Assembly (NCBI GenBank): GCA_007118555.1
Contig: SKRJ01000317.1
Coordinates: 1-14,657, forward strand
DNA from: Anaerolineae bacterium
Lineage (GTDB): Bacteria; Chloroflexota; Anaerolineae; UBA1429
Direction of reading: 5' to 3'
DNA: 14,657 bases
The notes beneath the pieces are model-generated. The model worked only from the letters and a program-made list of their open reading frames with translations, was not told the DNA's origin and made no database searches. Each line of letters opens with the position of its first letter. Within the stretch, counting starts at the first letter, position 1. Both the position numbers and the translations under genes were made by a program. This document shows, one piece after another, positions 1 through 7,194 of the stretch.

Positions 1-1
1 C

Positions 2-337
2 GATATCGACGTCCCGATCCAGCAGGTGCGGGCCGTGGGTGGCGGGGCGCGTAGCGCAGCGTGGCGCGCGATGCTGGCCGATGTCTTTGGCACCGAGATG
101 GTGACCATCAACGTCACCGACAGCACCGCCTTTGGGGCAGCGCTGCTGGCCGGCGTCGGCACCGACGTATATGCCAGCGTTCCCGAGGCCTGCGCCCAGA
201 CGATCCGTATCGTCGACCGCACCGAGCCCACGCCCGCGAATGTCGAGCGCTACAACGAGGCCTATCCCATCTACCAGTCGCTCTATCAGGCCCTCAAGCC
301 GGTGAACGACGCCATCGCCGAGGTAGATACGGACTAG
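2..337 (+). CDS. xylB: Xylulokinase-type FGGY sugar kinase, C-terminal fragment
   Basis: The reading frame is open from the window edge to a TAG at 335-337, giving the last 111 residues of a larger protein whose start lies outside. The fragment carries the FGGY C-terminal domain: a V-G-G-G-A-R-S motif followed by a W-R-x-M-L-A-D-V-F-G helix (the nucleotide-binding lobe of xylulokinases), then a T-A-F-G-A-A-L-L-A-G-V-G segment that is typical of D-xylulokinases. FGGY kinases phosphorylate sugars such as D-xylulose with ATP in the cytoplasm, feeding the pentose phosphate pathway. The family call is firm. The exact sugar (xylulose rather than another ketose or polyol) is an inference because the N-terminal sugar-binding domain is not visible. 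It faces the minus-strand oxidoreductase gene tail to tail, and a hairpin separates them. Confidence 0.85.
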   Translation, partial: DIDVPIQQVRAVGGGARSAAWRAMLADVFGTEMVTINVTDSTAFGAALLAGVGTDVYASVPEACAQTIRIVDRTEPTPANVERYNEAYPIYQSLYQALKPVNDAIAEVDTD

Positions 338-356
338 AGATCGGCTGCAAACGACA

Positions 357-390
357 GGGGATGGCGCATGGGTTGTGCGCCATCCCCTTT
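357..390 (+). terminator. Hairpin terminator between convergent genes
   Basis: A perfect 12-bp stem (357-368 pairing with 376-387, GGGGATGGCGCA with its complement) closes a 7-base loop. On the plus strand only a short T run (388-390) follows, and on the minus strand the trailing sequence is TGTCGTTTG, so the U tract is weak on both sides. Its place, 20 bases after the kinase stop and 33 bases past the stop of the convergent oxidoreductase gene, fits a terminator that may serve both directions. Confidence 0.7.
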
Positions 391-420
391 GTCATGTCCC
401 TAGACTGTGCTATGGCTGGA

Positions 421-1566
421 TCAGTGGTGCACGTCATCCGTGACGCGCAGGTCGGGGCCACGATCGTCCTTGCCAAAGCTGGAGGTGGCCACGAGGCTCG
501 CCAAAAAGGCGTCATATCGCTCGCGATCCACCGGCACGTCCACGGGCTCGCCAGCGTGCCCGGACAGAATGACGGCGTTGATCATCTCGACCGTGTTGCG
601 CCCCTCGACGCCCGGTGCGATCAGTTCCTCGCCATGGAGTATGTGGCGGGCCATGTTGCGCAGGATGGCGCTGTGGCCCGACTCGCGGTCGGGGATCTCC
701 ACCGGTACCTCGACCACGTCCGGTCGGGTCCACATCTCGGTGGACGAGTCGCTGAACCCCTTGACCCCGTCGGGGACCTCCCAGAAGCGCAGCTCGGTGC
801 CGATCACCTGCAGCTTGCCCTTTTCGCCCGCCAGCTCCAGGATGTCGGTGCTGGGCGCCTCGTTGGTGCAGCAATACATATAGCCCACGGCGCCGTTGGG
901 GTACTCGAGCAGCGCCCCGGCCACATCCTCCACCTCGATCACATGCCCCTTGGTGGCCGTGTGCCCGGTGACCCGGCTCGGCAGGCCGCCCAGCCAGGTA
1001 AAGAGGTCGATCGAATGGGGCGCCTGATTGATCAGCACGCCGCCCCCCTCGCCGCCCCAGGTGGCCCGCCAGCCCGCCGAGTTGTAATAGGCCTGGCTGC
1101 GGAAATCGGCATACACCAGCATGGTGCGATAGATCTCGCCCAGCCGCCCCTCGGACACCAGCCTCCATGCCGCCTGCCACACCGGCTCGCTGCGCCGCTG
1201 GTGCATCACGGCAAAGGGCGTGCCCGTGCGCTCGGCGGCCGCCACCATCTCGTCCGCCGCCGACACGGTCACCGAGATCGGCTTTTCGCAGATTACGGGC
1301 TTGCCCTGCTCCATGGCATAGATCGAGATCTCGGGGTGGGCATAGTGTGGCGTCGCCACGACGATGGCATCGACGTCATCGCGATCCACCAGGTTGTGGA
1401 AATCCACAAAGTAGGGCACGTTGAACTCTTCGCCCACAGCCTCGGCCACCTCGGGCACAATGTCGCACACCGCCACCAGCTCGATTTCCTCGATGGCCTG
1501 CATGCTCCGCGCATGCCCCGTGCCCATCCCCCCAACACCGACGATTCCGTAACGCACGCGTTCCAT
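421..1566 (-). CDS. Gfo/Idh/MocA family oxidoreductase
   Basis: This is a 381-residue NAD(P)-dependent sugar or cyclitol dehydrogenase of usual family length. The N-terminal Rossmann fold has G-V-G-G-M-G at residues 10-15. The family signature E-K-P is at 94-96, supplying the conserved Lys. The C-terminal substrate domain has G-G-G-V-L-I-N-Q at 174-181 followed by His184 and Asp187, the usual catalytic His/Asp pattern. Family members oxidise or reduce a ring hydroxyl of a sugar, inositol or glycoside in the cytoplasm; the substrate here cannot be read. The ATG at 1566 has a strong AAAGGAG ribosome site (complement at 1574-1580), 7 bases upstream. It is the last gene of a three-gene minus-strand unit, 45 bases after the UROD-like gene and downstream of a sugar-acid dehydratase, so a step in acidic sugar catabolism is likely. 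Confidence 0.9.
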   Translation of the reverse strand: MERVRYGIVGVGGMGTGHARSMQAIEEIELVAVCDIVPEVAEAVGEEFNVPYFVDFHNLVDRDDVDAIVVATPHYAHPEISIYAMEQGKPVICEKPISVTVSAADEMVAAAERTGTPFAVMHQRRSEPVWQAAWRLVSEGRLGEIYRTMLVYADFRSQAYYNSAGWRATWGGEGGGVLINQAPHSIDLFTWLGGLPSRVTGHTATKGHVIEVEDVAGALLEYPNGAVGYMYCCTNEAPSTDILELAGEKGKLQVIGTELRFWEVPDGVKGFSDSSTEMWTRPDVVEVPVEIPDRESGHSAILRNMARHILHGEELIAPGVEGRNTVEMINAVILSGHAGEPVDVPVDRERYDAFLASLVATSSFGKDDRGPDLRVTDDVHH

Positions 1567-1611
1567 GCTATGACTCCTTTGTCTCCTGACTCGTCATATG
1601 CGCACAAACAG

Positions 1612-2646
1612 CTACCAGGTACCCTGCCTGACCAGGACGCACAGCCCTGCATGGGGCAGGTTTTCCAACAACATCTCCAGGTCGCTCTCCTCCATCGGGC
1701 CGTCGACGATCAGCGCCTTGTGCTCGAGGATGCGGCGAAACGCCGGCAAGAGCTCGGCCAGCGGCAGGCTGCTGGGCGGCGGATCGATGGTCACCTGCAC
1801 CGCCTGGGGGCTGGGCGCCGCCAGGATCGGATCGAGCACGTGCAGACAGCCCGAGTGCAGGTGGATGACGGCATAGTCGGCGGCCTCACAGGTGGCGGCG
1901 TCGTGGGGCCAGACCCACTCGGCATATTGCCGGGGCGACAAAAAGGCCGACGCATCGCACTGGGCGCGCACCACCGTCCCCGGCGCCCAGATGCCAAAGG
2001 GATTGACCATGCCGCCCTGTATGCGCGGGAGGCCCGCCAGTTGATCGTCAAGCACGCTGATGAACAGCTCCGTCGCCTCCTCCAAAAAGGCGCGTAACTC
2101 ATGCGGATGGTCATACAGCGAGTAGCTCATCAACTCGGGCCCCAACGCCGCCTCGGCCAGGTCCGAGGGACCACGCATCAACGTCTGGGTGATGGCCACC
2201 TGGCCCGCAGCGCGCTCCACCATCAGCGCCAGCAGCGCTCTCAGCGTCTCGCGCCAGGCTGCGCCCTGAGCGCGATCCACCGCCGGCCACTGGTCCCACG
2301 CATCGATCAGCTTGAGCCCGCGCATGCTGCCGCCCTGGATGGTGGCGTGGATGGGGCAGCCCAGGATGGCCTCTACCCAGGGCACGCGCACGTAGGGGGC
2401 GTCGGTCTCGATCACGTCCTCGACGAAGCGCAAGGCCCCCGGACCACGCTGCGGCCCCGCCAGGCGATCCAGATCGAGCATGGCGGGTGTGAGCCGCATG
2501 TCCTCACGGGCCACGCTGCCATCCGCCAGCGGCAGCCAGAGGTCGCCGAGGCCGGGATGCGGGCTACGCGACACCAGGAGCGTCCTGCCGCTCCACCAGG
2601 CCTCGTGCTGCGCCAAACGTTCGTCAAGCGATGCTGCCGAGTTCAT
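1612..2646 (-). CDS. Uroporphyrinogen decarboxylase (UROD)-like family protein
   Basis: This 344-residue protein has the UROD/methyltransferase TIM-barrel pattern: G-P-x-D-L-A near 159-164, Y-D-H-P-H-E-L near 178-184, Q-C-D-A-S-A-F-L-S-P at 229-238, and I-H-L-H-S-G-C-L-H at 261-269. UROD itself acts in haem synthesis, but the N-terminus lacks the R-Q-A-G-R motif of true HemE and no haem gene is nearby. The superfamily also contains cobamide-dependent methyltransferases, and many members of unknown role. The cluster His262, His264, Cys267, His269 could bind a metal, which is inference. I chose ATG 2646 because an AAAGG site (complement 2656-2660) sits 9 bases upstream; a TTG at 2655 would touch that site. 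It lies between the dehydratase gene (70-base gap) and the oxidoreductase gene (45-base gap) and is probably co-transcribed with them. Specific function is unknown. Confidence 0.8.
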   Translation of the reverse strand: MNSAASLDERLAQHEAWWSGRTLLVSRSPHPGLGDLWLPLADGSVAREDMRLTPAMLDLDRLAGPQRGPGALRFVEDVIETDAPYVRVPWVEAILGCPIHATIQGGSMRGLKLIDAWDQWPAVDRAQGAAWRETLRALLALMVERAAGQVAITQTLMRGPSDLAEAALGPELMSYSLYDHPHELRAFLEEATELFISVLDDQLAGLPRIQGGMVNPFGIWAPGTVVRAQCDASAFLSPRQYAEWVWPHDAATCEAADYAVIHLHSGCLHVLDPILAAPSPQAVQVTIDPPPSSLPLAELLPAFRRILEHKALIVDGPMEESDLEMLLENLPHAGLCVLVRQGTW

Positions 2647-2665
2647 GCTTGTCAACCTTTCTGCC

Positions 2666-2702
2666 AGGCCAATGCCTCAATGCTCTGTCAGAGGTATGGC
2701 CT
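2666..2702 (-). other. Imperfect intercistronic hairpin
   Basis: An interrupted inverted repeat (AGGCCA at 2666-2671 with TGGCCT at 2697-2702, and CCTC at 2675-2678 with GAGG at 2691-2694) fills most of the 70-base gap between the dehydratase and UROD-like genes. No T run follows it on the minus strand, so a strong terminator is unlikely. It could protect the 3' end of the upstream message or lower downstream expression; that is inference. Confidence 0.35.
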
Positions 2703-2716
2703 GACGCCCTCGGACG

Positions 2717-3910
2717 CTAGCTCCAGTGGAGCGCCGTGCGGGCATGAATGCGCTCTTGGTCCAGCTCGATCCCCAGCCCGGGCAGATCGGGCAGCCGCAT
2801 CATACCGCCCTCGGGCATGTACTTGACGCTGTGAAACCACTGCTTTTGCGGGTTGAACTTGATCAGATACTCGAGCCACGGGCAGGTCTCGGGCGACTGG
2901 GCCGCGATCAGATGCAGCGCCGGCAGCACCGAGTGCCCATGGGGGATGACCGGCTTGTCAAAGGCCGAGGCCAACGCGCAGATCTTGACCATCTCGCTGA
3001 TGCCGCCGGTCCAATCGGGGTCGGCCTGCACCACGTCCACCGCTTCGTTCTCCAGCAGCACCTTGAATCCCCAGCGGGTGTACTCGTGCTCGCCGCCGGC
3101 GATGGGGATGCCCGAGCGCCGACGAATCTCGGCATAGGCCCCGATCCGATCGGGGGGCACCGGCTCCTCCAGCCAGCGGGGCTGGTACGGCGCCATGGCA
3201 CGGCCCATCTCGATGGCATAGTTGACATCCCAGCCCAGCCAGGCGTCGAACATCAGGTCCACATCGTCCCCCACCGCCTCGCGCGCCGTACGCACCATCA
3301 GCAGATTGCGCTCCATCCCCTTGCGCCCATCGCCCGGCCCATGGGGAAAGAACCACTTTTGCGCCACATAGCCCTCTTGCTTGAGTGCCAGGGCCTGCTC
3401 ATAGACCCGGTCGGGCTCGATGGCAAAGCCCAGGGCGCTGGCGTAAGCGGGCACCGACTCCCGCGTGGGCCCGCCCAGCAGGCGATACACCGGCAGCCCC
3501 AGCGCCTTGCCGCGGATGTCCCACAGGCACATGTCGACGGCGCTGATGGCCATCATCATGTACCCCTTGCGGGCGTGGCGATCCTGGCGCGAGAGCACAT
3601 CCCAGATACGCTCGCTGGCCAGGGGATCGCGCCCGATCAGATGCGGGCGCAGGTGCATCTCGATCTGAAAGGCCTGATCCACATAGACGGGGCCAAACAG
3701 CCCGGTGATGCCCTCGTCGGTATCCACAAAGACATATACCTCCGAGATAGGGACGGTGCCCTCGGGGTCCTCGGACTGTGGGTGACGCGTGCCCCGGCTG
3801 CGGTACTCGGGGTAGATGTCCAGTGCGCCCACCTGTCGGGCGGCGGCCTGCCCGGCGGAGAGGGCGTATTCCCCTTGCAGCCGTTCGTAGCGAATGTCGG
3901 TGATTTTCAC
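2717..3910 (-). CDS. Enolase-superfamily sugar-acid dehydratase, L-rhamnonate dehydratase-like
   Basis: The 397-residue protein is a mandelate racemase/muconate lactonizing enzyme family member. Such enzymes abstract the proton alpha to a carboxylate with Mg2+ and, for sugar acids, dehydrate to the 2-keto-3-deoxy acid. Visible elements: Lys185 in Q-K-W-F-F; metal ligands Asp222 (F-D-A-W), Glu248 (W-L-E-E-P) and Glu274 (G-G-E-H-E-Y-T-R-W); the Asp/His dyad in Q-A-D-P-D-W (295-300) and I-P-H-G-H-S (His324); and Glu347. The G-G-E-H-E-Y-T-R and H-G-x-S segments resemble the L-rhamnonate dehydratase (RhmD) subgroup, but substrate identity is unproven. The start is GTG at 3910: AGGAGG (complement 3917-3922) lies 6 bases upstream, and a promoter at 3941-3969 sits inside the longer open frame, ruling out the ATG at 3982. 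It is the first gene of the minus-strand catabolic unit. Confidence 0.88.
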   Translation of the reverse strand: MKITDIRYERLQGEYALSAGQAAARQVGALDIYPEYRSRGTRHPQSEDPEGTVPISEVYVFVDTDEGITGLFGPVYVDQAFQIEMHLRPHLIGRDPLASERIWDVLSRQDRHARKGYMMMAISAVDMCLWDIRGKALGLPVYRLLGGPTRESVPAYASALGFAIEPDRVYEQALALKQEGYVAQKWFFPHGPGDGRKGMERNLLMVRTAREAVGDDVDLMFDAWLGWDVNYAIEMGRAMAPYQPRWLEEPVPPDRIGAYAEIRRRSGIPIAGGEHEYTRWGFKVLLENEAVDVVQADPDWTGGISEMVKICALASAFDKPVIPHGHSVLPALHLIAAQSPETCPWLEYLIKFNPQKQWFHSVKYMPEGGMMRLPDLPGLGIELDQERIHARTALHWS

Positions 3911-3916
3911 GAGCAA

Positions 3917-3922
3917 CCTCCT
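3917..3922 (-). promoter_or_regulatory. Ribosome binding site that sets the GTG start of the dehydratase
   Basis: A perfect AGGAGG on the minus strand lies 6 bases before the GTG at 3910. It fixes the start 72 bases inside the longest open frame; the upstream ATG at 3982 has no comparable site. Confidence 0.8.
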
Positions 3923-3940
3923 GAAGGAATGCGTATGTGC

Positions 3941-3969
3941 ATTGTAGAGAATCGCGCGCTGGCGGGCAA
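3941..3969 (-). promoter_or_regulatory. Sigma70-like promoter of the dehydratase/UROD/oxidoreductase unit
   Basis: On the minus strand, TTGCCC (3964-3969) and TACAAT (3941-3946) are separated by exactly 17 bases. The predicted transcript start near 3934 would leave a leader of about 24 bases containing the AGGAGG site. A short dyad, AATGC (3928-3932) and GCATT (3939-3943), overlaps the -10 box and the start point and may be an operator. Confidence 0.6.
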
Positions 3970-4030
3970 CCTTGCCGTGCAACAGGAGCGCTCAACGCCA
4001 ACGTGCCCCGTCGCGCCTGCCGTCCGATAG

Positions 4031-4061
4031 AGAAAAGCCTGGGGAGGTGTGTTCCCCAGGC
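4031..4061 (-). terminator. Intrinsic terminator of the pst-phoU operon
   Basis: A perfect 9-bp stem (4037-4045 with 4053-4061) closes a 7-base loop and is followed on the minus strand by TTTTCT (4031-4036). It lies 20 bases past the phoU stop codon, the right place and direction to end the phosphate operon before the separately promoted dehydratase unit. Confidence 0.85.
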
Positions 4062-4081
4062 GAGTTTCTTGTGCCATCTCC

Positions 4082-4762
4082 CTAGCTAGGGTATTGGTCT
4101 TTGGCCGGTGTCTTGAGATCGCCCAAGGAGCCCGTAACAAAGAACACAATGCGTTCGCAGATGTTGGTCACGCGATCGGCGGCGCGCTCGATATTGTGAG
4201 CCGCCCACAGGAGAAGGTTCGCCTGCTCGGTTTTGGACGGATCGGCAAAGACGATCGACATGAGCTCGCGTCGCACCTGGTTGTAGAGGTCGTCTACCTC
4301 GTCGTCCTCTTGGGCGATAGCGATGGCGGCGTCCACATCGCGCTCCATATAGGCCTCGAGGGCGCGCTCCAGCATATCGATGGCCTTGTCGGCCATACGC
4401 GGGATGTCCAACAGAGGCTTGATCAGCTCCTGTTCGCCAATCAGGAGGTTGATCTTGCTGATGCCCTTGGCATAGTCGCCCGTGCGCTCCAACTCGCGGA
4501 TCAGATCGAGGATCGCCGCCAGGGCGCGCAAATCACGCGCGATCGGCTGCTGCGTCGCGATCAGGACGAGGACATCGGCCTCGATCTGGAATCGCTTGGC
4601 GTTGATACGCACATCATAGTCGATGGTCTGCTGCGAGCCCTCGAGATCGCGCGTACGAAGCTGGTCGACGGCATCGCGCAGAGCGCGTTGGACCATGTTG
4701 CCCAACTCGAGCACGTCGCTTTCCAGGCGTTGCATCTGGCTTTCAAACCGTCTTCTGAGCAT
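4082..4762 (-). CDS. phoU: Phosphate signalling protein PhoU
   Basis: The 226-residue protein is all-helical and has the two-repeat PhoU layout. Each repeat has an E-x-x-x-D metal-binding motif: Glu92-Asp96 in E-R-T-G-D-Y and Glu192-Asp196 in I-E-R-A-A-D-R-V. PhoU is a cytoplasmic negative regulator that links the Pst transporter to the PhoR/PhoB type two-component system and restrains phosphate uptake. It is the last gene of the operon, 35 bases after pstB1, and a terminator follows. I chose ATG 4762, preceded by GAGGAG 4 bases upstream; the TTG at 4774 overlaps that ribosome site and would add only four residues. No phoR or phoB gene is in the window, so the partner kinase is encoded elsewhere. 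Confidence 0.93.
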   Translation of the reverse strand: MLRRRFESQMQRLESDVLELGNMVQRALRDAVDQLRTRDLEGSQQTIDYDVRINAKRFQIEADVLVLIATQQPIARDLRALAAILDLIRELERTGDYAKGISKINLLIGEQELIKPLLDIPRMADKAIDMLERALEAYMERDVDAAIAIAQEDDEVDDLYNQVRRELMSIVFADPSKTEQANLLLWAAHNIERAADRVTNICERIVFFVTGSLGDLKTPAKDQYPS

Positions 4763-4797
4763 GAGACTCCTCAAAGGCGCGGGGTCTGGATCGTCCG

Positions 4798-5565
4798 CTA
4801 GCCGAATCGCCCGGTTATATAGTCAATAGTACGCTGATCCTGGGGTTGCGTAAAGATGCGGCCCGTCTCCCCATACTCGATGAGAGTACCGACCTGCCCA
4901 TCCAACGTGAGGAAAAAGGCCGTCCAATCCGAGACGCGGGCAGCCTGCTGCATGTTGTGCGTCACAATCACGATGGTATAGTCATCCACCAGCTCGCGCA
5001 TCAGATCCTCGATGCGCAGCGTTTCGATGGGGTCGAGCGCCGATGCAGGCTCGTCCATCAGGATCACCTCGGGCTTGACAGCGATAACCCGCGCGAGGCA
5101 GAGTCGTTGCTGCTGCCCCAGCGACAGGGTAAGAGCATCGCGCTTGAGACTGTCCCGGACTTCGCGCCATATGCCCACATCTTGCAACGACTGCTCGACA
5201 ATGTCATCGAGGCTGGCGTCCCGATGCATGCCGAGCACGCGCGGCCCGAACGCCACATTGTCATAGATCGATTGGGGAAACGGGTTGGGGCGCTGAAACA
5301 CCATGCCCACCCGCTGTCGTAGCCGGACCACGTCATACCCCGCGGCGTATATGTCCTCGTCATCCAGCAGGATCTGTCCGGTGACGCGAGCAATCTTGAT
5401 CGAGTCGTTCATCCGATTCAGGCAGCGCAAAAACGTCGATTTGCCACAGCCCGAAGGCCCGATCAGGGCGGTGATCTGCCGTTCCTTGACCTCCAACGTT
5501 ATGTCGTCCAGCACCAGCTTTTCGCCATAGGTGACAGAGACGTTCCGGCTGTCCATTCTGCTCAT
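4798..5565 (-). CDS. pstB: Phosphate ABC transporter ATP-binding protein PstB (copy 1)
   Basis: This 255-residue cytoplasmic ATPase powers phosphate import through PstC/PstA. It has Walker [10 protein letters not shown] at 36-44, Q-loop Gln91 in [10 protein letters not shown] (PstB hallmark), Walker B V-I-L-M-D-E-P with Glu172, H-loop His203, and the PstB C-terminus D-Y-I-T-G-R-F-G. The ABC signature reads L-S-L-G-Q (147-151) where L-S-G-G-Q is expected: the first Gly of the pair is Leu149. The codons are clean, with no frame disruption, so the change appears real. It lies between pstB2 (28-base gap) and phoU. The ribosome site in front of the ATG at 5565 is weak, so translation may be coupled to the preceding gene. 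The tandem arrangement suggests it pairs with the other PstB. Confidence 0.93.
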   Translation of the reverse strand: MSRMDSRNVSVTYGEKLVLDDITLEVKERQITALIGPSGCGKSTFLRCLNRMNDSIKIARVTGQILLDDEDIYAAGYDVVRLRQRVGMVFQRPNPFPQSIYDNVAFGPRVLGMHRDASLDDIVEQSLQDVGIWREVRDSLKRDALTLSLGQQQRLCLARVIAVKPEVILMDEPASALDPIETLRIEDLMRELVDDYTIVIVTHNMQQAARVSDWTAFFLTLDGQVGTLIEYGETGRIFTQPQDQRTIDYITGRFG

Positions 5566-5593
5566 CGAGTGCTCTCGTTCCTATTTGTGGCCG

Positions 5594-6355
5594 TCAGCCA
5601 AAGCGGCCTGTTATATAGTCCTCGGTGCGTTGGTCCTGCGCCTGGGTAAACAGATCGGCGCCGGGGCCCGACTCGATCAGCTCGCCCATCAAAAAGAACG
5701 CCGCAAAATCGGCCACCCGCGCCCCCTGCTGGACGCTGTGCGGTACCAGGATGATGGTGTACTGCTTTTTGAGCTCCAAGAGCGAGTGCTCCACCTTGGC
5801 CGTCGAGATGGGATCCAGTCCCGAGGTGGGCTCGTCCAAGAGCAGGATCTCGGGCTCTAGCGAGAGGCTGCGGGCAATGCACAGCCGCTGCTGCTGGCCG
5901 CCGGAGAACGAGCTGGCGGGCTGATCGAGGCGATCCTTGACCTCGTCCCACAGCGCAGCCTGTTCCAAACTGGTCTGTAGCAGCTCGTCCAACCGGTTGC
6001 GGTCCCGGATGCCGGCCAGGGCGGGCCCATAGAGCACATTCTCACGCACGGTGCCGGGCAGAGGTAACGGCAAGGCAAACACCATGCCCACGCGCCGGCG
6101 CAGCCCGGGCACGTGCACGCCCGGGGCATAGATGTCCTCGCCGTCGATCAGGATCTGCCCCTCCATAGACGTATTGTCCACCCGATCGTTGAGGCGGTTG
6201 ATCAGACGCAAGAGGGTGGTCTTGCCGCCGCCAGCCGGGCCGAAAAAGACGGTGACGGTGTGTTCGGGCACGTCAAGGGTGATCTGGTTGAGCGCCTCAA
6301 CCTGACCGTACCGATAGCTTACATCGCGAACCTGTATCTTGGGATTGCCTACCAT
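5594..6355 (-). CDS. pstB: Phosphate ABC transporter ATP-binding protein PstB (copy 2)
   Basis: This second PstB-type ATPase (253 residues) keeps Walker A G-P-A-G-G-G-K-T-T (39-47), a canonical signature F-S-G-G-Q (150-154), Walker B I-L-L-L-D-E-P with Glu175, His206, and the same D-Y-I-T-G-R-F-G end as its neighbour. Its Q-loop is unusual: M-V-F-A-L-P-L-P-L-P (91-100) has Ala94 in place of the Gln that senses the gamma-phosphate and contacts the permease. Its start overlaps the pstA stop by 7 bases, which implies translational coupling, and pstB copy 1 follows after 28 bases. Tandem pstB genes are known (for example pstBA/pstBB in Bacillus). The two copies are clearly different in sequence, so this is an old duplication and they probably work as a heterodimer. 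Confidence 0.9.
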   Translation of the reverse strand: MVGNPKIQVRDVSYRYGQVEALNQITLDVPEHTVTVFFGPAGGGKTTLLRLINRLNDRVDNTSMEGQILIDGEDIYAPGVHVPGLRRRVGMVFALPLPLPGTVRENVLYGPALAGIRDRNRLDELLQTSLEQAALWDEVKDRLDQPASSFSGGQQQRLCIARSLSLEPEILLLDEPTSGLDPISTAKVEHSLLELKKQYTIILVPHSVQQGARVADFAAFFLMGELIESGPGADLFTQAQDQRTEDYITGRFG

Positions 6356-7194
6356 TCTCGCCTGCGCCGAAAGTAGCTGCGAATCAACGTCGCGACCAGG
6401 TTCATCGAGAGCACAAACGCCAGGAGCACCAACGCGGTGCCATGCTGAATACTTAGCGGCATACCCGGCACCTGAGTGCTGATGACATACAGATGATAGG
6501 GGAGCGCCATGGTCTGATCAAAGGCCGATTGTGGGAGCCGCGGCAAAAAGAAGGCCGCCACGGTAAACAGAATCGGCGCCGTCTCGCCGGCTGCCCGCAG
6601 CAAGCCGAGAATGACGCCCGTGATGATGCCCGGCAGCGCCTGCGGCAACACAATGCGTCGAATGCCCTGCCAGTGGGTGCCCCCCAGGCTCTCGCTCACG
6701 GTGCGATACTCCATGGGCACAGCCCGCAGCGCCTCCTCCGACGTGCTGATGATCACCGGCAGCGTCATGATCGCCAGGGTCAGCGAGCCCGCCAGGATCG
6801 AGGTGCCAAACTGCAAGAGCAGGACAAAGAGTCCCAGACCGAACAGCCCGTACACCACAGAGGGAATGCTGGCCAGATTCACGATGGCCAACCGAATGGC
6901 ACGTGTGAACAGGTTGTCGCGGGCATATTCCGACAGGTAGACGGCGGCCCCCACCCCCACAGGGATCGCGACCAGTCCGGTGCCCAGAGTAAGCAGAAGG
7001 GTGCCCACGATGGCCGGAAAGATGCCGCCCGCCCGCATGCCCTCGCGTGGCATGGCCGAGAGAAACTCCCAGCTCAACGCCGGGAACCCGGCATAGATGA
7101 TGGCGCCAACAACCAGCAAGATGGGGACGATCACCACCAGGCTCATCAGCCCCAGAAACGCAAAGCCCAGCTTTTGGGCCAACTGCTGGCTCAT
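6349..7194 (-). CDS. pstA: Phosphate ABC transporter permease PstA
   Basis: This 281-residue inner-membrane protein has six likely membrane spans (about 11-34, 61-86, 103-127, 132-150, 188-215, 252-274) and ends in an Arg-rich cytoplasmic tail (R-R-R-R). The ABC permease coupling loop lies near 154-190 (E-A-L-R-A-V-P through L-P-Q-A-L-P-G-I), followed by A-A-G-E-T-A-P-I, which is characteristic of PstA. It forms the phosphate channel with PstC. Its ATG shares one base with the pstC stop codon (TGATG at 7192-7196), and its 3' end overlaps pstB2, so pstC, pstA and pstB2 form a translationally coupled block. Confidence 0.94.
   Translation of the reverse strand: MSQQLAQKLGFAFLGLMSLVVIVPILLVVGAIIYAGFPALSWEFLSAMPREGMRAGGIFPAIVGTLLLTLGTGLVAIPVGVGAAVYLSEYARDNLFTRAIRLAIVNLASIPSVVYGLFGLGLFVLLLQFGTSILAGSLTLAIMTLPVIISTSEEALRAVPMEYRTVSESLGGTHWQGIRRIVLPQALPGIITGVILGLLRAAGETAPILFTVAAFFLPRLPQSAFDQTMALPYHLYVISTQVPGMPLSIQHGTALVLLAFVLSMNLVATLIRSYFRRRREW

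Noticed and set aside
61-2097. A 678-codon plus-strand open frame opposite the Gfo and UROD-like genes
   Set aside because: It starts inside the kinase gene, runs antisense through two well-supported genes, is rich in Arg, His and Gly, and shows no family motif. It is a by-product of GC-rich codon use on the other strand.
2726-4030. A 434-codon plus-strand frame opposite the dehydratase gene
   Set aside because: It mirrors the enolase-superfamily gene, has no ribosome site or recognisable domain, and runs through the promoter of the opposite strand.
4049-4801. A 250-codon plus-strand frame opposite phoU
   Set aside because: It is antisense to a clear PhoU and overlaps the operon terminator; its composition is that of a shadow frame.
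5594-6355. The possibility that pstB copy 2 is a decaying pseudogene
   Set aside because: The frame is intact and Walker A, signature, Walker B, H-loop and the conserved C-terminus are all kept; only the Q-loop Gln is changed. A functional asymmetric partner is more likely.
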